Origin: Amycolatopsis lurida | GTDB taxonomy: Bacteria > Actinomycetota > Actinomycetes > Mycobacteriales > Pseudonocardiaceae | Assembly: GCF_900105055.1 (NCBI RefSeq) | Contig: NZ_FNTA01000004.1 | Location: 3,069,501-3,133,500, forward strand | Length of the DNA: 64,000 nucleotides | Direction of reading: 5' to 3' | Shown: positions 11,130 to 19,375 of the stretch, in pieces | Layout of the letters: the number at the start of each line of letters is the position of its first letter | Position numbering within the stretch: position 1 is the stretch's first letter | Notes under the pieces: generated by a model | Database searches by the model: none | Seen by the model: only the letters and a program-made list of their open reading frames with translations | What the model was told of the DNA's origin: nothing | Translations under genes and position numbers: made by a program

Positions 11130-11557
11130 GCGTCGAGACGCTGTTCACCTGGACCTTCCCGCTGGCGACGCCGTTCTGGCTGCTGATGATCTTCCTGCCC
11201 GGCTGGTCGTGGACCCGCCGGATCATGTCCTCGCCCTGGACGCCGCTGCTCCCGCTGATCCCGTACTTCGTGCTCGCCATCGCGCATCTCGGCGAACTGT
11301 GGGCAGCGGTCAGCAGGCCGGATCTCGACGTGCTCAGCGCGTTCACCGGCACGCCGTACGGGGCGGCCACGATCTGGGCCCATCTGATCGCCTTCGACCT
11401 GTTCATCGCCCGCTGGATGTACCTCGAATCCCGCGAGCACCGGATCCACCCGCTGGTGACCGGCCCGATCCTGGCGCTCACGATCTTCCTGTCCCCGTTC
11501 GGGCTGGTGGCGTTCCTGCTCGTGAGAACCGTCCGGATACGCTCGTCGCATGAGTGA
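11126..11557 (+). CDS. ABA4-like (DUF4281) membrane protein
   Basis: The 143-aa protein has four hydrophobic helices with the pattern [20 protein letters not shown], a central [27 protein letters not shown] and a final [14 protein letters not shown]. This is the signature layout of the ABA4-like family, known from plant abscisic-acid mutants and common in bacteria without an assigned reaction. It overlaps the upstream membrane-protein gene by 4 bp and the downstream pnp gene by 8 bp, so all three are probably cotranscribed. Confidence 0.75.
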   Translation: MSVETLFTWTFPLATPFWLLMIFLPGWSWTRRIMSSPWTPLLPLIPYFVLAIAHLGELWAAVSRPDLDVLSAFTGTPYGAATIWAHLIAFDLFIARWMYLESREHRIHPLVTGPILALTIFLSPFGLVAFLLVRTVRIRSSHE

Positions 11558-12335
11558 GAACGAGGTCGCGGCGGCCGCCGCCATCGCCGAACGCACCGGC
11601 GTCGAGAAGCACGACATCGCCGTCGTGCTCGGTTCGGGCTGGCGCCCGGCGGCGGACGTCATCGGGGAGCCCGAGGCGGAGATCCCGCTGGGCGAGCTGC
11701 CCGGATTCGTCGCGCCGGGCGCGGTCGGGCACGGGGGGACCGTCCGGTCGGTCCGCGTCGGCGAGAAGCGCGCGCTGATCCTGCTGGGCCGCACGCATTT
11801 CTACGAGGGCAAGGGGATCGACCCGGTCGTGCACAACGTGCGCACCGCCGCGGCGGCGGGCGCCAGGACGGTGCTGCTGACCAACGCCGCGGGCGGTCTG
11901 CGCGAGGGCTTCCGGGTCGGGCAGCCGGTGCTGATCTCCGACCACCTGAACCTCACCGCGCGCTCACCGATCGTCGGTGCGAACTTCGTCGACTTGACGG
12001 ACCTCTACGCGAAGCGGCTGCGCGACATCGCCCGCGAGATCGACCCTTCGCTGGAAGAAGGCGTCTACGCGGGGCTGACCGGGCCGCATTTCGAGACGCC
12101 GGCGGAGATCCACATGCTGCGGACGCTCGGCGCCGACCTCGTCGGCATGTCGACGGTGCTGGAGGCCATCGCCGCCCGCGCCGCCGGGGTCGAGGTGTTC
12201 GGCCTTTCGCTGGTGACCAACCTGGCGGCCGGGATGACCGGGGAACCGCTGAACCACGAAGAGGTCCTCGAGGCGGGCCGCCAATCCGCCACCCGCATGG
12301 GCACCTTGCTCAAGGAACTCGTCGCCCGCGCCTGA
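11550..12335 (+). CDS. purine nucleoside phosphorylase
   Basis: The 261-aa protein cleaves purine (deoxy)nucleosides with phosphate to free base and (deoxy)ribose-1-phosphate. Motifs of the trimeric PNP family are in order: VVLGSGW with the phosphate-binding serine, [37 protein letters not shown] and VTNLAAGM. The ATG lies inside the end of the ABA4-like gene. It belongs with the salvage genes elsewhere in this window (add, cdd, deoA, upp, deoC). A family B palindrome begins 10 bp after the stop. Confidence 0.93.
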   Translation: MSENEVAAAAAIAERTGVEKHDIAVVLGSGWRPAADVIGEPEAEIPLGELPGFVAPGAVGHGGTVRSVRVGEKRALILLGRTHFYEGKGIDPVVHNVRTAAAAGARTVLLTNAAGGLREGFRVGQPVLISDHLNLTARSPIVGANFVDLTDLYAKRLRDIAREIDPSLEEGVYAGLTGPHFETPAEIHMLRTLGADLVGMSTVLEAIAARAAGVEVFGLSLVTNLAAGMTGEPLNHEEVLEAGRQSATRMGTLLKELVARA

Positions 12336-12344
12336 CAGCCCTTT

Positions 12345-12399
12345 GCGCGTGAAGGCCCCCTTCCCTCGGCTGAGCCGGGGGAAGGGGGCCTTCACGCGC
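12345..12399. repeat. palindromic repeat family B, copy 1
   Basis: The arms GCGCGTGAAGGCCCCCTTC (12345-12363) and its complement (12381-12399) form a 19-bp stem, with a CTCGGCTGAGCCGG-type inner stem at the tip. It fills nearly all of the 67-bp gap between the convergent pnp and glycosyltransferase genes. Other copies are at 49810, 61070 and 62181. A bidirectional terminator is the likely role. Confidence 0.85.
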
Positions 12400-12402
12400 T
12401 TC

Positions 12403-13557
12403 TCAGCCTGCGAACTCGGGAAGCCGCTGAGCGACCTCCGCGGGTGACGGCATCGCGGCGACCTCGTCGGCGAGTTTCCGCGCCGCGCCGAGCACCGCTT
12501 CGTCCGTGAGCAGCTTTCGCGCCTGCTCGGAGATGGCATCCTCGACGATGTCGGCGCCGATCAGTTGCGTGCCCACCCCGGCCGTGACGACGGCTTCGGC
12601 GTTCGTGAACTGATCCGCCCCCTGCGGCAGCACCAGCTGCGGCAGCCCGGCGCCGAAAGCCCCGAGCGTCGTTCCGCTGCCGCCGTGGTGGACCACGAGG
12701 TCGACATGCGGCAGGAGATCGACCTGCGGCACCCACGCCTCGACACGGACGTTGCCGGGGACGTCGCCCAGCGCCGCCGGATCCACCGTCGGCCCCGCCG
12801 CGACGATGACGTCCGCGTCGATCCGCGCCAGGCCGCCGATGGCCCGCTTCAACACGTCTTCGTCACCGAAAGCGGTGCCCAGGGTGAGGTAGATCAGCGG
12901 ACGGCTCCTGTCCCGCCCGGCCACTCCCGCCGGGAGGTCTCCCGGCTCCGCCCAGCCGACGGGACGCAACGGGATCCTGTTCGCTTCGGCCAGGAAATCG
13001 GGCGCCTGCACCGATTCCGGGCAAATGTCGATGACCGGGTCACCGAAGGAGGGCAGACTCGCGCCCTCGATTCCGACCTCTGCCGCGAATTCCGCGAGAC
13101 GGCCGGTGATGATGTCGGCGACCTCGCCCGGCGAGACGCGGCCGAAACCGTGCCCGATCGCGGGGATCCCGGCGAGCCGGGCGGCGATGGCACCGCCGGC
13201 ATTTCCGCTTTCGTAGACGACGAGATCGGGCCGGTGCCGTTCGAGTACCGGCGCGAGATCGGCGACGAACCGCCGCGGCAGCACGTTTCCGAACACCTGC
13301 CCGATGACCGGGTAGAACGACTCGGGCGGGGCGTCCTTGGCCCGGGGCTGAGCGTCGGGGCCGAAGAACGACTCGAACGCCTCCCGCATGCCGAATCCGG
13401 CGCTTTCCGCGGCCAGCCCGGCCTTTTCGACCACCGGGAGCATGTCGTCACCCGTGGCGAACAGGACTTCGTGCCCGGCGTCGCGAGCGGCGACGGCGAG
13501 CGGTAGTAGGGGATAGAGATGACCATGACTCACCAGAGAAGTGAAGATCAATCGCAC
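12403..13557 (-). CDS. GT1-type glycosyltransferase (macrolide/antibiotic-type)
   Basis: The 384-aa protein resembles UDP/TDP-sugar glycosyltransferases that act on small hydrophobic acceptors. The N-terminal acceptor domain begins FTSLVSHGHLYPLLPLA, typical of this family. The C-terminal donor-binding domain carries VVHHGGSGTTLGAFGAGLPQLVLP near residues 295-320, with the conserved Gln and His positions. GTG at 13557 is used, but GGGGAGG abuts it directly, so TTG at 13551 may be the true start. There are no sugar-biosynthesis or polyketide genes next to it, so the acceptor is unknown; glycosylation of an imported antibiotic is one guess. Confidence 0.85.
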   Translation of the reverse strand: MRLIFTSLVSHGHLYPLLPLAVAARDAGHEVLFATGDDMLPVVEKAGLAAESAGFGMREAFESFFGPDAQPRAKDAPPESFYPVIGQVFGNVLPRRFVADLAPVLERHRPDLVVYESGNAGGAIAARLAGIPAIGHGFGRVSPGEVADIITGRLAEFAAEVGIEGASLPSFGDPVIDICPESVQAPDFLAEANRIPLRPVGWAEPGDLPAGVAGRDRSRPLIYLTLGTAFGDEDVLKRAIGGLARIDADVIVAAGPTVDPAALGDVPGNVRVEAWVPQVDLLPHVDLVVHHGGSGTTLGAFGAGLPQLVLPQGADQFTNAEAVVTAGVGTQLIGADIVEDAISEQARKLLTDEAVLGAARKLADEVAAMPSPAEVAQRLPEFAG

Positions 13558-13586
13558 CCTCCCCAACGTACCCGTAGGCTGACTCG

Positions 13587-15224
13587 GTGACGACTTCTTT
13601 GACCTCGGAGCTGCGGGATCGGGCGTTCCGCTGGATCGCCGACGACCCGGACGACGATTCCCGTGTCGAGCTGCAGAACATCCTGGCGCGCGCGATGGGC
13701 GGCGAAGCCGGTGCGGCGGACGAACTCGCGGACCGGATGGCGGGCCCGCTCGAATTCGGCACCGCCGGGCTGCGCGGCCCGGTACGCGCGGGCCCCAACG
13801 GGATGAACGTCGCGGTCGTGACCCGGACCACGGCCGGGGTCGCGGCCTGGCTGGCCTCGCAAGGACATGCGGGCGGGGTCGTGGTGGTCGGCCGCGACGC
13901 GCGGCACGGTTCGGAAGCCTTCGCCGCGGCGGCCGCCGAGGTGCTGACGGCCGCCGGGTTCGCGGTGAAGACGTTGCCCGGCCCGCTGCCCACCCCGGTG
14001 CTCGCGTTCGCCGTGCCTGCCCTCGGCGCGGTCGCGGGCATCCAGATCACCGCGTCGCACAATCCCCCGGCAGACAACGGTTACAAGCTTTACGACGCGT
14101 CAGGCGGCCAGATCGTCCCGCCGTCGGACGGTCAGATCGAGCGGGCCATCGAAGCCGCTCCCCCGGCGATCAGCGTGCCGCGAGAGCCGGGCGCCGAGGT
14201 GCTGGGCGAAGAACTCCTGAACGCCTACCTGGCGAAGGTCGCGCTTCTGCCGCGCGGGCCGGAGCGCGAGGTCAAGGTCGCCGCGACGGCGTTGCACGGC
14301 GTCGGCGCGGACACTCTGCGCGCCGCGTTCGAGCGCGCCGGTTTCGGCGATCTCCACCTGGTGTCCGAGCAGGCCACGCCCGACCCCGACTTCCCGACGG
14401 TCGCCTTCCCGAATCCGGAAGAACCGGGCGCGACGGACCTTTTGCTGGCACTGGCGTCCGAAGTGGACGCGGACCTGGCGATCGCACTCGATCCCGACGC
14501 CGACCGCTGCGCGCTGGGCGTGCGCGAGCGGGACGGTTCGTGGCGGATGCTGCGCGGCGACGAAACCGGCGTGTTACTCGGCTGGCATATTTTGTCCACT
14601 GTGGACACGACTGACCCGCTCGTGGCCACGACCATCGTGTCGTCGTCGATGCTCGGCGAGGTCGCGAAGGAATTCGGGGCGCGCTACGCGGAGACCTTGA
14701 CCGGGTTCAAATGGCTGGTCCGCGCGGGCGAAGGGCTCGTCTTCGCCTACGAAGAGGCACTCGGCCTCTGCGTGAACCCCGGTTTCGTGCGCGACAAGGA
14801 CGGCATCGCCGCCGCCGTCCTCGCCGCGGCGTTGACCGCTTCCTTGCGCGCCGGCGGGCGCGGACCGCTGGACGTCCTCGACGAACTGTCCGTGAAGCAC
14901 GGTGTGCACGTGACGGATCAGGTCTCGTTGCGGGTCACCGATCTTTCGGTGCGGGAGCGGCTGATGGCGGGCCTGCGCGCCACACCCCCGTCGGCGCTGG
15001 GCGGTACCGACGTCACGATGGAGGACCTCCTGCCCGACGCCGACGTCCTCCGCCTGACCGGCGAAGGCCTGCGTGTCGTCATCAGGCCGTCCGGGACCGA
15101 GCCGAAACTGAAGGCGTACTTGCAGGTCAAGCAGCCGGTCACCGGCGACCTCGCCGAGGCACGCGCCGCCGCGGACGCCCGGCTGTCCGCGCTGCGAGCC
15201 GACATCGAGTCCCGGCTGGTGTGA
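13587..15224 (+). CDS. phosphohexomutase-family enzyme (phosphoglucomutase/phosphomannomutase type)
   Basis: The 545-aa protein has the four-domain alpha-D-phosphohexomutase layout. The phosphoserine loop ITASHNPPADNGYK is near residues 152-165, the metal loop DPDADRCALG near 298-307, and the phosphate-binding loop RPSGTEPK near the C-terminus. Length and motifs match the PGM2-like group, which includes phosphopentomutases, so ribose-1-P/ribose-5-P interconversion is possible alongside pnp. The GTG at 13587 is divergent from the glycosyltransferase gene 30 bp away. The flavodoxin-fold gene follows 1 bp after the stop. Confidence 0.9.
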   Translation: MTTSLTSELRDRAFRWIADDPDDDSRVELQNILARAMGGEAGAADELADRMAGPLEFGTAGLRGPVRAGPNGMNVAVVTRTTAGVAAWLASQGHAGGVVVVGRDARHGSEAFAAAAAEVLTAAGFAVKTLPGPLPTPVLAFAVPALGAVAGIQITASHNPPADNGYKLYDASGGQIVPPSDGQIERAIEAAPPAISVPREPGAEVLGEELLNAYLAKVALLPRGPEREVKVAATALHGVGADTLRAAFERAGFGDLHLVSEQATPDPDFPTVAFPNPEEPGATDLLLALASEVDADLAIALDPDADRCALGVRERDGSWRMLRGDETGVLLGWHILSTVDTTDPLVATTIVSSSMLGEVAKEFGARYAETLTGFKWLVRAGEGLVFAYEEALGLCVNPGFVRDKDGIAAAVLAAALTASLRAGGRGPLDVLDELSVKHGVHVTDQVSLRVTDLSVRERLMAGLRATPPSALGGTDVTMEDLLPDADVLRLTGEGLRVVIRPSGTEPKLKAYLQVKQPVTGDLAEARAAADARLSALRADIESRLV

Positions 15225-15225
15225 A

Positions 15226-15678
15226 ATGCCGAAGCTGCTGATCGTCCACCACACGCCCTCGCCCTCGACGCAGGCGATGTTCGAGGCCGTGCTCTCCGGC
15301 GCGAACCATCCGGACATCGAGGGCGTCGACGTCGTGCGCCGCGCGGCGCTGGGCGCGACCGTGCCCGACGTCCTGGGCGCCGACGGCTATCTGCTCGGCA
15401 CCCCGGCGAATCTGGGGTACATGTCCGGCGCGCTGAAGCATTTCTTCGACACCGTCTATTACCCGTGCCTCGATTCCACGCGGGGACGGCCGTTCGGGTT
15501 CTTCGTGCACGGCAACAACGACACCGCCGGCACCGTGCGCGGGATCGAGAGCATCACCACCGGACTCGGCTGGGAGAGCGCGGCTTCTCCAGTACTCGTC
15601 ACCGGAGAACCGGGCAAAGCGGATTTGGAGGCCTGTTTCGAACTGGGCGGCACCCTGGCCGCCACGCTGATGCCCTGA
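15226..15678 (+). CDS. flavodoxin-fold, NAD(P)H-dependent FMN reductase-like protein
   Basis: The 150-aa protein starts MPKLLIVHHTPSPSTQAM, a flavodoxin-type first strand with an FMN phosphate-binding loop. It continues with GTPANLGYMSGALKHFFD, the conserved flavin-contacting loop of WrbA-like and NADPH-dependent FMN reductases. It starts 1 bp after the mutase stop and is surely cotranscribed with it. The natural substrate is unknown. A family E palindrome follows its stop. Confidence 0.8.
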   Translation: MPKLLIVHHTPSPSTQAMFEAVLSGANHPDIEGVDVVRRAALGATVPDVLGADGYLLGTPANLGYMSGALKHFFDTVYYPCLDSTRGRPFGFFVHGNNDTAGTVRGIESITTGLGWESAASPVLVTGEPGKADLEACFELGGTLAATLMP

Positions 15679-15684
15679 CCCACA

Positions 15685-15741
15685 CCGCAATTCGTCATCT
15701 ACTTGCGACAGCGATCGGCGCGAGTAGATGACGAATTGCGG
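15685..15741. repeat. palindromic repeat family E, copy 1
   Basis: CCGCAATTCGTCATCTACT (15685-15703) pairs perfectly with its complement at 15723-15741 over 19 bp, around a 19-base loop. The AATTCGTCATCTACTTGCG core recurs with two changes at 32743-32763. It lies directly after the FMN reductase-like gene and probably ends its transcript. Confidence 0.8.
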
Positions 15742-15750
15742 CGGAAAAGT

Positions 15751-15845
15751 AAGGGGCCTGTCACCGGAAGCCCTGGGGGTCGACCTCCGGCAACAGGCCG
15801 AGACCAAGGGTTCGCCGTGACGGCGATCAACCTTGGCTGCCTCAG
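15751..15845 (+). ncRNA. candidate structured RNA, two adjacent stem-loops
   Basis: Stem-loop 1 pairs GGCCTGT (15755-15761) with ACAGGCC (15793-15799) and, inside it, CCGGA with TCCGG. Stem-loop 2 pairs CCAAGG (15804-15809) with CCTTGG (15831-15836) and TCGCCG (15812-15817) with CGGCGA (15821-15826). The two stacked two-part stems, with bulges rather than perfect arms, look more like a folded RNA than a terminator. Strand is uncertain because pairing is symmetric. It does not match a riboswitch class I can recall. Confidence 0.35.
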
Positions 15846-15890
15846 CGTACTACATCCGGCACGATCTTGGGCACCCACCGGGAAAAACGG

Positions 15891-15941
15891 CTCTCACTCC
15901 GGCGTCCGTACACCCCCAGGGCACGGATTCCGGAGTGAGAG
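15891..15941. terminator. long hairpin upstream of the XRE cassette
   Basis: CTCTCACTCCGG (15891-15902) pairs perfectly with CCGGAGTGAGAG (15930-15941). After a 2-base symmetric internal loop, TCCGT (15905-15909) pairs with ACGGA (15923-15927). It ends 22 bp before the promoter-like sequence of the XRE gene and may insulate that cassette from upstream transcription. Confidence 0.5.
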
Positions 15942-15963
15942 ACCGGACACGGCACGAAACCGC

Positions 15964-15991
15964 TTGACAACTGTAAACCACTGCATACATA
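15964..15991 (+). promoter_or_regulatory. sigma-70-type promoter of the XRE cassette
   Basis: A perfect TTGACA -35 box (15964-15969) is followed at 16 bp by TACATA (15986-15991), with a TG two bases before an overlapping -10 alternative. The AT-rich stretch stands out from the surrounding sequence. It lies about 80 bp before the start of the XRE regulator gene, leaving a leader that could hold its operator. Confidence 0.6.
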
Positions 15992-16069
15992 CGATGTCAA
16001 CAGCTGCGGACAGGCTGTATCGCGTTACACTCCCACTACGGAACGGGACCAGGGAACGGATGGGGGGTC

Positions 16070-16462
16070 ATGGCTCCGTATCAGACCTTCGCGCAGAAAC
16101 TGAGCGCGCTGATCGATTCGGCGCGCGCGGACGAAGGCGCCCCGCACAGCTATCGCGAGCTGTCCGCGGCGATCGACCGCGCCGGCGGGCCCACCATGTC
16201 GCCCGCGTACCTCCAGCAGCTCGCCACGGGTAAACGCGTCAACCCGAAGATCCACTACGTCGAGGCGCTGGCGAAGCTGTTCGGGGTCCCGATCACGTAC
16301 TTCTTCGAAGACCAGGAACCGCAGCCCGCCGGAGAGGCGAAGCTCATGGCCATGCGCGCGCAGGAGCTGTCCCCCCAAGGCCGTCGCCAGGTCATGGACC
16401 TGCTGGAGCTCGTCGAGCGCTACGAACGGGCCGAACGCGACCAGCCGGACGAAAGCCGATGA
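16070..16462 (+). CDS. XRE-family transcriptional regulator
   Basis: The 130-aa protein has a lambda-repressor-like helix-turn-helix. The recognition part reads MSPAYLQQLATGKRVNPKIHYVEALAKLFGVPITYFFED (about residues 43-81), as in SinR/ImmR-type regulators. The C-terminal ~45 residues are a helical segment with the repeated acidic and basic residues of a dimerisation region. ATG 16070 follows GGATGGGGGGTC. Its stop overlaps the next gene by 4 bp. It probably represses the cassette and is relieved by the metalloprotease downstream, by analogy with ImmR/ImmA. Confidence 0.88.
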   Translation: MAPYQTFAQKLSALIDSARADEGAPHSYRELSAAIDRAGGPTMSPAYLQQLATGKRVNPKIHYVEALAKLFGVPITYFFEDQEPQPAGEAKLMAMRAQELSPQGRRQVMDLLELVERYERAERDQPDESR

Positions 16463-16980
16463 AGGAACGGGAGCTCCGCAAACGCTGCCGCAAGATGCTG
16501 AACAAGCTCGACATCGAGCCGCCGCTGGACGTCGGCGTGCTCTGCGAGCGGCTCGGCGAACAGCGTGGCAGACCGATCCGGCTGATGCCGTACCCGCTGG
16601 AGGTCCCCGGTCCGTTCGGCTGCTGGATCGCCACCGGTTCGGCGGACTACATCTTTTTCCAGCAGGAGACCACGAAGTCCCACCAGGACCACATCATCCT
16701 GCACGAGCTCGGGCATATGCTCGCCGATCACCATCCCGGCGGCGACGCCGAACCCGCCGACTTCCTGCGCGGCCCGGCCACCGGCCTGGACAGCGACGCG
16801 GTGCACCGCGCCTTGCGCCGCACCTCCTACGATGAGGCGCACGAATGGGAAGCCGAGACCGTGGCGACCATCATCCTCGAATGGGCGTCGGTCTTGAACT
16901 ACACGATTCCCCGTCGCGCCGACGACGATGACGTCCGCCGCGTCCAAGGCGCGCTGGGCGACCATCAAGGGTGGCTGTGA
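16459..16980 (+). CDS. ImmA/IrrE-type metalloprotease-like protein
   Basis: The 173-aa protein contains the zinc motif HELGHMLADH near residues 77-86 and a downstream glutamate segment HEWEAETVA that would supply the third ligand. This is the layout of the DUF955/ImmA/IrrE family, whose studied members cleave a partner XRE repressor. The gene overlaps the XRE gene by 4 bp and the membrane protein gene by 10 bp, which strongly supports a functional set. An anti-repressor protease is the best guess. The membrane neighbour could be the source of the activating signal. Confidence 0.85.
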   Translation: MKERELRKRCRKMLNKLDIEPPLDVGVLCERLGEQRGRPIRLMPYPLEVPGPFGCWIATGSADYIFFQQETTKSHQDHIILHELGHMLADHHPGGDAEPADFLRGPATGLDSDAVHRALRRTSYDEAHEWEAETVATIILEWASVLNYTIPRRADDDDVRRVQGALGDHQGWL

Positions 16981-18110
16981 ACTCGCTGTTCTCCCCTCTC
17001 AACGTCGTGGCGATGGTGCTGTTCGCCACCGCGCTCGCCTGGCGGATCTACCAGACGTACCGGGCGCCCCGGCTGCTGCCGAACTGGGCGATCACGATCA
17101 CGATCGTCTGCGTCGCCGGGTCCTTCCTCGCGCAGCAGAAGGTCATCTCCGGCTGGCTCGACGGGCTGACGGGCAAGGGCACGGGCCGCCTGGTCAACAA
17201 CATCATGCTCGCCATCGGGGTGTGCGCGTTGTTGATCGTGTTCCTCGGCTCCGCGCTGGGGCCGCGCAGGCCGGGGCGCGTCCTGTTCGAACTCGTCCCG
17301 CTCTCCGGCGCGATCGCGCTGATGCTGGTCGCCATGGCCCTCACCCCGCCGGAGGTACGCGGGCTCGCACTGAGCCCGAAGCTCGTGCACGTGCCCGGGG
17401 TGGCGTTGTTCTACCTGGGGGCCGGGATCTACCTGATCTACGGCCTCGCGGCGTGCGCTTGGTGGATCTTCCGCTACATCCGCACCGCGGACCGCCATCT
17501 GAAGACCGGGCTGAAACTCAGCGCCGCCGGTCTGATCTGCCTGTCCGTCGGCAGTGTGTTCCGCGCGCTCTACATCGTGATCGCGTGGGCGTTCGGGCCC
17601 TCGGTCCCGCTTCTGCTCACCGTCGCCGTCCCGTTGGTACTGCTCGGGATCGTGCTCTTCCTCGCCGGGATCACCTATCCCGGTGCCCGTGCGCGGTTCG
17701 CCGCGCTGCGCCGCCGTCGCCAGCACCGGCGCCACCACGACGAGCTCACCCCGTTGTGGACCGCGCTGGCCGGGATCTACCCGAACATCGTGCTCCGGAC
17801 CACGCCACAGGGCCGATGGGAACGGTGGCGGCCGCGGACGGTCCACCGCCGGTACTACCGCCGCGTGATCGAGATCCGGGACGGGCTCGTGCAGCTGAGC
17901 CCCTATCTGGAAACCGATCTCACCGCGCTCGCCGCCGACGATCCGCGAGCGGCGGCGGAAGCGCTGAAGACGGCGATCGCCAGGCAGACCGCGGGCGAGG
18001 AGACCGACGGGCGGGCGAAACTCGTGCTCCCGGGCGGCGCCTCCGACATCGAATCCGACGTGCGGCCGCTGCTCGCCCTGTCCGCCGCCGTCTCCAGGAG
18101 CGGAACATGA
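16971..18110 (+). CDS. MAB_1171c-type (DUF6545-like) integral membrane protein
   Basis: The 379-aa protein has about seven transmembrane helices in its first 240 residues (for example VVAMVLFATALAWRIY, WAITITIVCVAGSFLAQ, LLLTVAVPLVLLGIVLFLAGITY). A ~140-residue basic soluble domain rich in RRxxRxR and WxxW elements follows (ERWRPRTVHRRYYRRVIEIRDGL). This matches the actinobacterial MAB_1171c family, annotated as putative transporters and often next to XRE/ImmA genes. No transport motif is seen. A sensor role for the cassette is equally possible. Confidence 0.7.
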   Translation: MAVNSLFSPLNVVAMVLFATALAWRIYQTYRAPRLLPNWAITITIVCVAGSFLAQQKVISGWLDGLTGKGTGRLVNNIMLAIGVCALLIVFLGSALGPRRPGRVLFELVPLSGAIALMLVAMALTPPEVRGLALSPKLVHVPGVALFYLGAGIYLIYGLAACAWWIFRYIRTADRHLKTGLKLSAAGLICLSVGSVFRALYIVIAWAFGPSVPLLLTVAVPLVLLGIVLFLAGITYPGARARFAALRRRRQHRRHHDELTPLWTALAGIYPNIVLRTTPQGRWERWRPRTVHRRYYRRVIEIRDGLVQLSPYLETDLTALAADDPRAAAEALKTAIARQTAGEETDGRAKLVLPGGASDIESDVRPLLALSAAVSRSGT

Positions 18111-19291
18111 CCGCACAGCTGCTGCTGACGGCGGGACGCGTCCTGCCGCGTCCGAGCACACCGGTCGAAGACGGCGCCGTGCTCGTCGAGGGCGGCCGGA
18201 TCCTCGCGGCGGGCCCTCGCGCCGAGGTCGTGGCCCAGGCCTCGCCGGACGCCGAACGGCTCGACTTCCCCGGAGCGACGCTGCTGCCCGGCCTGTTCAA
18301 CGCCCACGTGCACCTGGCTTTCGACACCACCCGCGAAATGCTGCCGAACTTCCTGGCGAGCGGAGACGAAGCGCTGCGCGCGGGCGCCAAGGACCGGTTG
18401 GGGCAGCTGCTGCGCAGCGGCGTCACGACGGTGCGCGACCTCGGCGATCGTGACGCGCTGGGCGCGCGGGTCCGAGCCGAACTCGAAGCCGAAGGCACCC
18501 CCGCTCCGCGCCTGCTGACCGCGGGATCCCCCTTGACCGTCCTCAAAGGACACTGCCACTTCTTCGGCGGCGAGGTCGCGGACGACGCCGCGATCCGGGC
18601 CCTGATCGACGCCAACGCGGCCGCCGGCGCGGACGCGATCAAGGTGATGGCCAGCGGCGGCCAGATCACCGAGGGCGGCGCGGACATGTGGGAATCCCAG
18701 TTCGACGCCCGGGCGCTGCGCCTGATGGTCGAGCACGCGGCACGCCACGGGCTCCCGGTCGCGGCGCACGCCCACGGCTCCGACGCCATCGAAGCGTCGG
18801 TCGAGGCCGGGGTCCGCACGATCGAGCATTGCACCTGGATGACCGGACCCCAGCGCCAGGACAGGCGCGAAGGCGTCGCCAAGCGCATGGCGGCCGAGGG
18901 CATCGCGGCGTGTTCGACGAGCAGCCGCAACTGGCGGATGCTGGCCGAGCGCATGGGCGAGGAGCTCGCGAAGACCGTGTACGGACGGCTGTCGTGGCTG
19001 GAGGAGCTGGGTGTCCCGCTGCTGGCGGGGACGGACGCCGGGCTGCCCGGTTCGGTCTTCGACGATCCCGTCGGCGCCCTCGAACTCTACGAATGGCTCG
19101 GGTTCGGCAGGCGCCGGATCCTTGAGATCGCGACCGAGGACTCCGCCGCCGGGCTCGGCCTCGGCGACGTCACCGGGCGGCTGGCACCCGGCCTGAGCGC
19201 CGACGTCCTGGTCGTCGACGGCGATCCGCTCGCCGATCTTTCCGCGCTCCGGAACGTCCGCCTCGTCCTTGCGCGGGGCGCCCGGGCCTGA
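18107..19291 (+). CDS. amidohydrolase (imidazolonepropionase/prolidase-like)
   Basis: The 394-aa protein is a metal-dependent amidohydrolase of the TIM-barrel superfamily. NAHVHLAFD (near residue 65) gives the first His pair, IKVMASGGQ the bridging lysine, HAHGSDAI the third His site and GTDAGLPG the catalytic Asp. Length and motifs fit the Xaa-Pro dipeptidase/imidazolonepropionase-like group; no hut genes are nearby, so histidine breakdown is unlikely. Its ATG overlaps the stop of the membrane protein gene by 4 bp (ATGA), making it the fourth member of the cassette. Confidence 0.88.
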   Translation: MTAQLLLTAGRVLPRPSTPVEDGAVLVEGGRILAAGPRAEVVAQASPDAERLDFPGATLLPGLFNAHVHLAFDTTREMLPNFLASGDEALRAGAKDRLGQLLRSGVTTVRDLGDRDALGARVRAELEAEGTPAPRLLTAGSPLTVLKGHCHFFGGEVADDAAIRALIDANAAAGADAIKVMASGGQITEGGADMWESQFDARALRLMVEHAARHGLPVAAHAHGSDAIEASVEAGVRTIEHCTWMTGPQRQDRREGVAKRMAAEGIAACSTSSRNWRMLAERMGEELAKTVYGRLSWLEELGVPLLAGTDAGLPGSVFDDPVGALELYEWLGFGRRRILEIATEDSAAGLGLGDVTGRLAPGLSADVLVVDGDPLADLSALRNVRLVLARGARA

Positions 19292-19320
19292 TTCCCGAAA
19301 GTGGGACGCCCGCTTTGGTG

Positions 19321-19340
19321 ACAGTGTTTTAAAACGGTGT
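19321..19340. promoter_or_regulatory. 20-bp imperfect palindrome, candidate TetR-type operator
   Basis: ACAGTGTTTTAAAACGGTGT is symmetric except for two positions per arm, with a perfect GTTTTAAAAC core. It is strikingly AT-rich for this genome and lies 36 bp upstream of the small membrane protein gene. The size and shape fit a TetR operator. Which regulator would bind is unknown. Confidence 0.5.
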
Positions 19341-19375
19341 TATCGTTGGCCTCCCCTGCAGCGAAAGGAACCACC

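Larger units (their letters stand above)
15679..16069. other. 391-bp structured intergenic region
   Basis: No gene is seen. In order the gap holds a 19-bp-arm palindrome (15685-15741), a two-hairpin stretch (15751-15845), a long hairpin (15891-15941) and a promoter-like sequence (15964-15991) ahead of the XRE gene. Each is listed separately. Confidence 0.65.

Noticed and set aside
15685-15741. Attachment site or integration scar
   Set aside because: The long inverted repeat has no integrase or tRNA nearby and belongs to a repeated palindrome family.
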